Made by a program: the position numbers and the translations under genes
In this document: positions 58,456 through 64,000 of the stretch, piece after piece
Layout of the letters: every line of letters begins with the position of its first letter
Position numbering within the stretch: the stretch's first letter is position 1
The notes under the pieces: model-generated
Databases searched by the model: none
Seen by the model: the letters and a program-made list of their open reading frames with translations, nothing else
What the model was told of the DNA's origin: nothing
Origin: Eudorina sp. 2006-703-Eu-15
Lineage: Eukaryota > Chlorophyta > Chlorophyceae > Chlamydomonadales > Volvocaceae
Assembly (NCBI GenBank): GCA_003117195.1
Contig: BDSI01000002.1
Span: 651,621-715,620 of the forward strand
Direction of reading: 5' to 3'
DNA: 64,000 nucleotides

Positions 58456-61400
58456 ATGCCCGGACCAAGCGGATCGGAGGACCGTGCTCAGCTTGAGCTT
58501 CTGCAGGTGCGTTCGAAACTGGAACCGAAAGCACTTGGCCTCACGGCAGCTGGCCTGACCAGCTGCATGCACTACACACGCTGCTCGGCCTCCATGTAAG
58601 TTACCCGCCTGCAGCTGTGATTAAGCCAGAACATAACGATAACAATGTGCGATGGGTGGTTGGGTGCCAGTTGAAGACGATTTTAGCCTGACTCTGTGAA
58701 AACCTCATCCCGGATTTCGGGCTGGGGCCCCCGGTCAATTCGCACCCAGATCTCACCGGCCCACCTCATCCCTGGACGCATAGAACCGCTGTATTCGCGG
58801 TGACTCCCACTCCCCGGAATTCTGGCACTGCCTCTGCGGCCCCTCCCAGGCCGAACTGCAGGCGCTCAAGGGCCGCTGGGGCCGGTCCCTGCGGCTGCAG
58901 CGCGCCACCCCGGCAGAGGCCCCCGCCACTGCGCCCTTCCCCATCGTCCTCACCTTCGCAATCGACCCTCCACCGGCCGCTGCATCACACTATGACGTCG
59001 GTCCAGTCAGGGTCCAGATCCAGATCGGTCGGGACGCGCTGCAGATTCTGCACTGGGGAGCGTCGACAGCAGCGGGCGGACCGGTGTCTCCAGTGAAGCC
59101 GCTACCGGCCGGGACCGGCCTTGCCGTACTGTCCGATGACTTGCCGCGGCTGCTCCGAAACCGCATGGCCCAGGAGCTCACCCAAGCGTGGCTGAAAGCC
59201 TTGCTGGGTAGTTCTCCCGCCAGCAGAGGATGGGATGCATCGACTGAGCCATACAAGTTGTCCGCCGCGGCGTCGTACATGCAAGAGCATTTCGTGTCGC
59301 TGATCTGCCTGGTTCCGGAGCTGGTGGAGCCGTACCAGGCGGAGGACGAGCACGGGGCGACTGTGCGGCGCTACGCCATCGTCAACTCCGACAATTGCGA
59401 TGCCGCCGATGAGGCCACAGCGGCGGCCGCGGCGGCGGCGCCGGCGGCGGCAGGCGACGGAGGCGGCGACGTGCTGGAACCTGCTGACAGGGCCGCCGCC
59501 GGGGGCGATGGGCCCATTGCGGCAGCAAGCTTGCGCAGCGACGGCGGGAGGGACCGCGGGCCCGAGAGTCGGAATACGACGGAGACGGCATCGGGATCGC
59601 ATCCCGCGCGACCATCGCCCACACCCGGGACAGTTCTGCCGGCTGCAGCTGGCGGGGCGTCAGCGCCACAGGCCGCGGTGCCAGCGGTGTCGCCGCCACC
59701 TGCGGACGGATCAGCGGCAGCTGCGGCAGTGGGCCGAGGGGTTGCGGCGGCAGCCGCCCCGGCCGGCCCTCGTGACCCGCGGGTCAGTGGGGCACATGCG
59801 GTGACCCGCGGGTCAGCGCCCGCCGGGACGGCCTGCGCGGCACACCTGGCAACCACCACTTGCGCAGCCGACACTTCAGGCTGTACGGATGCTCGTACGG
59901 TGATGCCAGTGAATGCGTCGGAAGTGCCAGCAGCGCCTGCGCCTGGCTTAGCGGCGCTCGATACGCCAGGGCGCCGAAACCATGACGCCGTCGCATCCAC
60001 ACCCGACCACGGGGTTCCTCAACCGCCGCCGCCGCCGCCGCCGCCACCATTGCCACCGCCAGGTCTCTTGTCGTACAACGTCGCGTTGAAGGAACTGCAG
60101 TACCTCCAAAAGCGCTACAGCCAGGTCTTTGCAGCCAAGCTGCATCGAGACGGACTGGCCGGCGGCGCCGCTGCCGCGACGAGCGGGCCGCAGGCTTTGC
60201 TACAGCCGGGTTGTCTGACGACGTTCGAGCTTGAGCTACTGCCAACGGACCCCGACTGGATCTACCCGGCAGTACGAGTCGTAGGGCAGCTACTCCCAGT
60301 CAGTGACGCGGCGTACCTGCCGTCGCTGGGGTTGGCACTGGCGGGCAGGTTGCCGCCGTGGCTGCGGGCGGCGCTGGAGTCGTACATGGCAGACCAACTC
60401 GCGACACAGGCGGCGGCGGCGGCGGCGGCGGAGGCCTTGGCCGCGGCCGCGGCCGTGGAGATCACGGCCTCTGCGGTGGCGACGGAGGCGGCGGAGGCTG
60501 CTCCTAGGGCATCTGGATCCGGCGGCGTCGCTGCCGCCCATGGTCGTGGACCCGTGGGTCGGCCGGGTCGCGGCCGCTCCGGCGGCGGTCGCCCGTACGG
60601 CGGCGGCGGCGCCGCGGGCGGCGCGGTGCAGGAGCCCGAGGCGGCGGCGCCGGAGGGCACGGTGTTGCTGCCGCTAGGGTCGCTCCGAAACCTCCTCCGG
60701 GAGCTGGAGAACTACGCGGGTCAGCGAGTGGGCTGGAAAGGCACTTGGTGGTGCTGGTGCTGGTGCTGGTGACATAGCGAGCTGATCGGTTGGTGTTGGA
60801 TGGTTAGTGGTTAGTGGTTAGTGGTGGTTTAGAGTGAAGAGTGGGCCTCCTGCTGCCTGTCTGCCTGCCTGATGCAAATGGAGGTTCAGGGTGGTGTCCC
60901 TCTGCCTGCCCGGACAGGCCTCCCTCATGCGCGTCCCCCAGGTTGGCTCTGTTCCCTGTTTGGTTTGTGTTATTTTCTTCCTGGGGATGGGGATGCGGAT
61001 GTGGATGCGGATGTCCGGGTCGCAGGCGCCGTGGCGCGGAGCGCAGACGAGGAGCGGCGGCGCAGGGAGCGGGAGGAGGCGGCAGCCGGCGGCGACGGCA
61101 GCGAGGAGGATGGCGGCGGCAGCGACGGCGATGGCCATGGCGACGGCGTCGGGTCCCGGTACGACGACGATGGGTACGGCGACGGCAGCCACCGACGTGA
61201 GGGCGGCGCCGCGGCGGCCGAGGTGGGTTCCGCTGTCCGCTGCCGGCGCCCGGGTTGCCAGAGACACGGAAACTGCGACACGGAAACTGCGACACGGAAA
61301 CACGGAACCCCTGCGAGCGGAATTCGGATTTGGACGCCGGATCTGTGATAACAGAAAAACCGGTAACTGATCTGGGTCAACCAGAAAACGGGCGAACGAT

Positions 61401-64000
61401 GTTGTTGAAATACAACTCCAGTACTGGACGATTTTCGCGCGGGTATCTTGGTAGGGTCATGAGAGTCGTCATTCGTGAGAGTCGTCCTGCTTTGGGCGGG
61501 TGCGGGTGCGGGTGCGGGTGCGGGTGCGGGTGCGGGTGCGGGTGCGGGTGCGGGTGCGGGTGCGGGTGCGGGTGCGGGTGCGGGTGCGGGTGCGGGTGCG
61601 GGTGCGGGTGCGGGTGCGGGTGCGGGTGCGGGTGCGGGTGCGGGTGCGGTCCTGATCGTTCCCTCCCTCCCCGATGTACCGGTGTAGAGCTCCGACGAGT
61701 ACGGCGGCAGCGGCGGCGGTGACACGAGCGAGGGGGACGACGGCGACGACGACGACGCCGTCGATGAGGTCCGCTTCAGCGGCGCCGCGGGCGCAGGGCC
61801 CTCGGGCGGCGCGGCGGACACTCCCGCGGCGTACGCCGTCATGCTGGAGGTAGGTGAGAGGCGCAGACACGACGGCGCGGCCTGTCGTACCAAGGGTCGC
61901 ATTGTGTCGTACACTGCATGAGTGGGTCAGGGATGTGTCCCTATGGGGGCCGCCTCTAGGGTTTGACTCGCGCCGGTGATGTGCCCCGCTGGCTCCACCT
62001 ATCTTTCCCCTTGGGGTCGGGGTCGGGGTCGGGGTCTGCAGCCCCCTCTTAGCCTGTTACTCGTAGTCACCAGCGCCGGCGGATGGCTCGCCGGCGCCCG
62101 GGCGGTGTCCGAACCCACCGGCCTCCTAGTGTTCAATCCCTCTCCCTCTCCCTCGTCCGCTCTCTCGGTCCCCGCTCCCTAACCCGGGTCATCGGCGGTC
62201 GGGCGGATGTCCCTGGTGTCCCTACTCCCCCTCCTCCCCCTGTATATCCCCCTCCGCCCCCTTCGCCCGCTCCTCCCCCTCCTCCCCTCCCCCCTTTTTC
62301 AGGGTCTTCAGCTGGACAACCTGGCGGCGGTTGAGGTGCTCCGGGCCAACTTTGAGGTGGGAGGAGGGGCCTTGGGCGGAGTGCTGTATCCAGAAACGTA
62401 ACCCGCCACTGAGGCCTCGTGATCGTGGCCGCAGATCTCGTGCGCGCGGTGCGGTGCCCGAGACACCCTGTCAGTGGCCTCCGCGGCGGTCGCGGGAGGG
62501 GGCGGTGGCGGCGGCAGTAACCAGGCGTCGGCGTCGGGCCGGTGCCCGCGGTGCACGACAGCTTGGGCGCTGGTCATGCGGCCGCACTTCGTCCACGCCA
62601 CGTCCAACAGCCTCTGCGTCCTGAAACCCGAGGTGATTGATGATTGTGCTCTGATCCGCTTGTGCAGTTTTGACTTTTGACGGGGGGAATTAAAATAAAA
62701 AACCGAAACCCAGAAACGACCCTGGACAAACCCTAGGGGACCTTCCCCCCTGGAGTGTTTCGATGTCGGGACCGGAAAGATTGCGCGTCGTGAGTTGAGC
62801 GGGGGTTCTGGAGCATCGGTCTGGGTGGGAATGGGCTCCGAAGGGGCTCCAGCGAACACGTTGGGCCCGACCCTAAGGTCGGCGAAGACAGTTATCCATA
62901 GCCCTCAGAAACCAGCACAGGTAAAACAACTAAGAGTACGTGCCGTCCTGTACGCGGCAGGGCTGTCGACCCGTGGACTTGCTGCCCTCCATGATGGCGG
63001 GGCAGTGCTCCGAATGCAGCGCCGTCATGAGCCTGCGGGAGGTGCAGGTGCGTCGGGTACGGCACCTGGTGTACGGCCGGATGTACGGACGTGACAGAGG
63101 CAGAGGGCCCCGAAGCCACTTCTGGCAACAGAGGGGGGAATGACGGATGAGGTGATGCCATGGGCAGCTCAATAAAGCGCCGCAATCGGGGCACCTTGCC
63201 CTTTGTGGTTAGGAACAAAACCCGAAATTTGTGGTACCGACGGTACGGCATTACAGGAAAATGCGATGATCTTTCATCCGCTTTTCCGTCCGTTACCAAA
63301 CGCTGCGCCGTAGTGACCACGCACCCCTAGACTACGTGGTCGCGGTGAGGGCGATTGTGCTGTACTTCTTGGGACGGTGGCCGACACTGACCCATGGGTC
63401 ACTGTGTCGCCCCAGGTCGGCCTGCCCTTCAGCCGTTCCTGCAGCAGCTGCCACAAGGAGCTCTACCTCTCCATCGCCGCAGTCTCCTTCATTCCCCGTG
63501 GGCCGCCACGAGGCGGCGCCGCCGGCGCCAGCGCTGGCGGCGCGCAGCGCCGTGCAGGCGCCGGCGCCGCCAGGCGCGCCCGCGGCGAAACGGGCGGCGG
63601 CGGCGGCGGCGGTCCATCCGGGGCGCCGCGACCCGGTCAGCCCCTCCCAGCCCTGGGGACCTGCAAGCACTACCGCCACTCGTACCGATGGCTCCGGTTC
63701 CCGTGCTGCGGTTAGTCGGTTAGTCGGTTGGTTGGTTTGTTGAATTAGGGCATGGCCGCGCTCTCCTGCGGCGCTTTCCGGCTGTGCTAACGAGCATTTG
63801 ATCCGTCCGACAATCTTGACCCACATCAAGCACTTCCACACATGGCCCAAATGATCCATCTGTGAGATTTGTCCCCGTCTCCCCTTGTGGGTGGGCTCCG
63901 ACGACTGGCACAACGGCGAGAGGTGCGCCCGAGCCGTCGCCGCACACTACCCGCCTGTTGCCTTGCTGACCCGCCATCACCCGTCAGGCATACTCAAACA
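58456..64000 (+). CDS. CHY-type zinc-finger protein (3' end beyond window)
   Basis: Visible exons in phase: 58456-58506, 58850-60719, 61026-61222, 61688-61849, 62303-62356, 62525-62632, 62961-63047, 63416-63710 (phase 1, donor gttagt), about 941 residues so far. The N-terminus is partly globular (LTFAIDPPP...VRVQIQIGRDALQIL), then long Ala/Gly and poly-Pro stretches, then a helical segment and an acidic region (GDDGDDDDAVDEV). The zinc part has paired cysteines: GRCPRC (~782), GQCSEC (~830) and SRSCSSCHKELYL (~850). It then enters the CHY finger, LGTCKHYRHSYRWLRFPCC. That order matches fungal/plant CHY-finger proteins like S. pombe C18H10.09, of unknown precise role. The rest of the finger should lie in an exon past 64000. 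Exon 62525 uses an acceptor chosen to keep phase. Confidence 0.85.
61496..61649. repeat. GCGGGT hexamer array (~26 copies)
   Basis: An uninterrupted 154-bp array of GCGGGT sits in the CHY gene intron 61223-61687. It reads as Gly-Ala on the plus strand and as Pro-Ala or Thr-Arg on the minus strand, which makes false long frames. It ends about 38 bp before the acceptor of the next exon. Confidence 0.98.

Noticed and set aside
61496..61649. Telomere-like repeat
   Set aside because: The unit is GCGGGT, not the chlamydomonad TTTTAGGG or plant TTTAGGG, and it sits inside a gene.
61469..61914. Open frames encoding (Gly-Ala)n, (Thr-Arg)n and (Pro-Ala)n
   Set aside because: They are produced by the GCGGGT array inside an intron whose flanking exons are in phase with each other.

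Overview
The window looks like nuclear DNA of a volvocine or other chlamydomonadalean green alga. It is GC-rich, with many short phase-consistent introns bounded by GT...AG, strong codon bias towards G/C, very long Ala/Gly/Gln homopolymer tracts inside exons, TGTAA-type poly(A) signals, a decayed LINE and plant-lineage protein families. The species cannot be named from sequence alone. Gene models were built by hand by joining open frames at GT/AG boundaries whose phases agree.

Layout, left to right. (1) 716-1890 (+): a small three-exon orphan gene. (2) 1891-8454: 6.5 kb with no supportable gene. (3) 8455-14040 (-): an ankyrin-repeat plus RING E3 ubiquitin ligase of the XB3/XBAT type, including a 70-nt exon. 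(4) 14713-18421 (+): a NUP50-like nucleoporin with a Ran-binding domain, divergent from the ligase. (5) 19.6-21.9 kb (-): remnant of an L1-like LINE. (6) 22905-36034 (+): a 16-exon gene for a roughly 2,600-residue channel of the CNG/HCN superfamily whose selectivity filter is not canonical. (7) 39394-41267 (+): a five-exon protein with a DUF4485-like N-terminus. (8) about 42256-51793 (+): a giant Ala/Gln-rich coiled-coil protein (3,000+ residues) whose 5' end is unresolved. (9) 53185-55342 (+): a small orphan gene whose introns hold a 41-bp-stem hairpin and two copies of a 32-nt repeat. (10) 56980-57909 (-): a GCK-domain protein. (11) 58456 to the right edge (+): a CHY-type zinc-finger protein, cut by the window end.

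The genes do not form one pathway. They cover ubiquitination, nuclear transport, ion transport and several uncharacterised roles. Points most worth following are the channel pore (GSDN in place of GYGD), the intronic hairpin, and a 12-bp palindrome GACCC-NN-GGGTC that occurs 12 times in 64 kb, in exons and introns alike.
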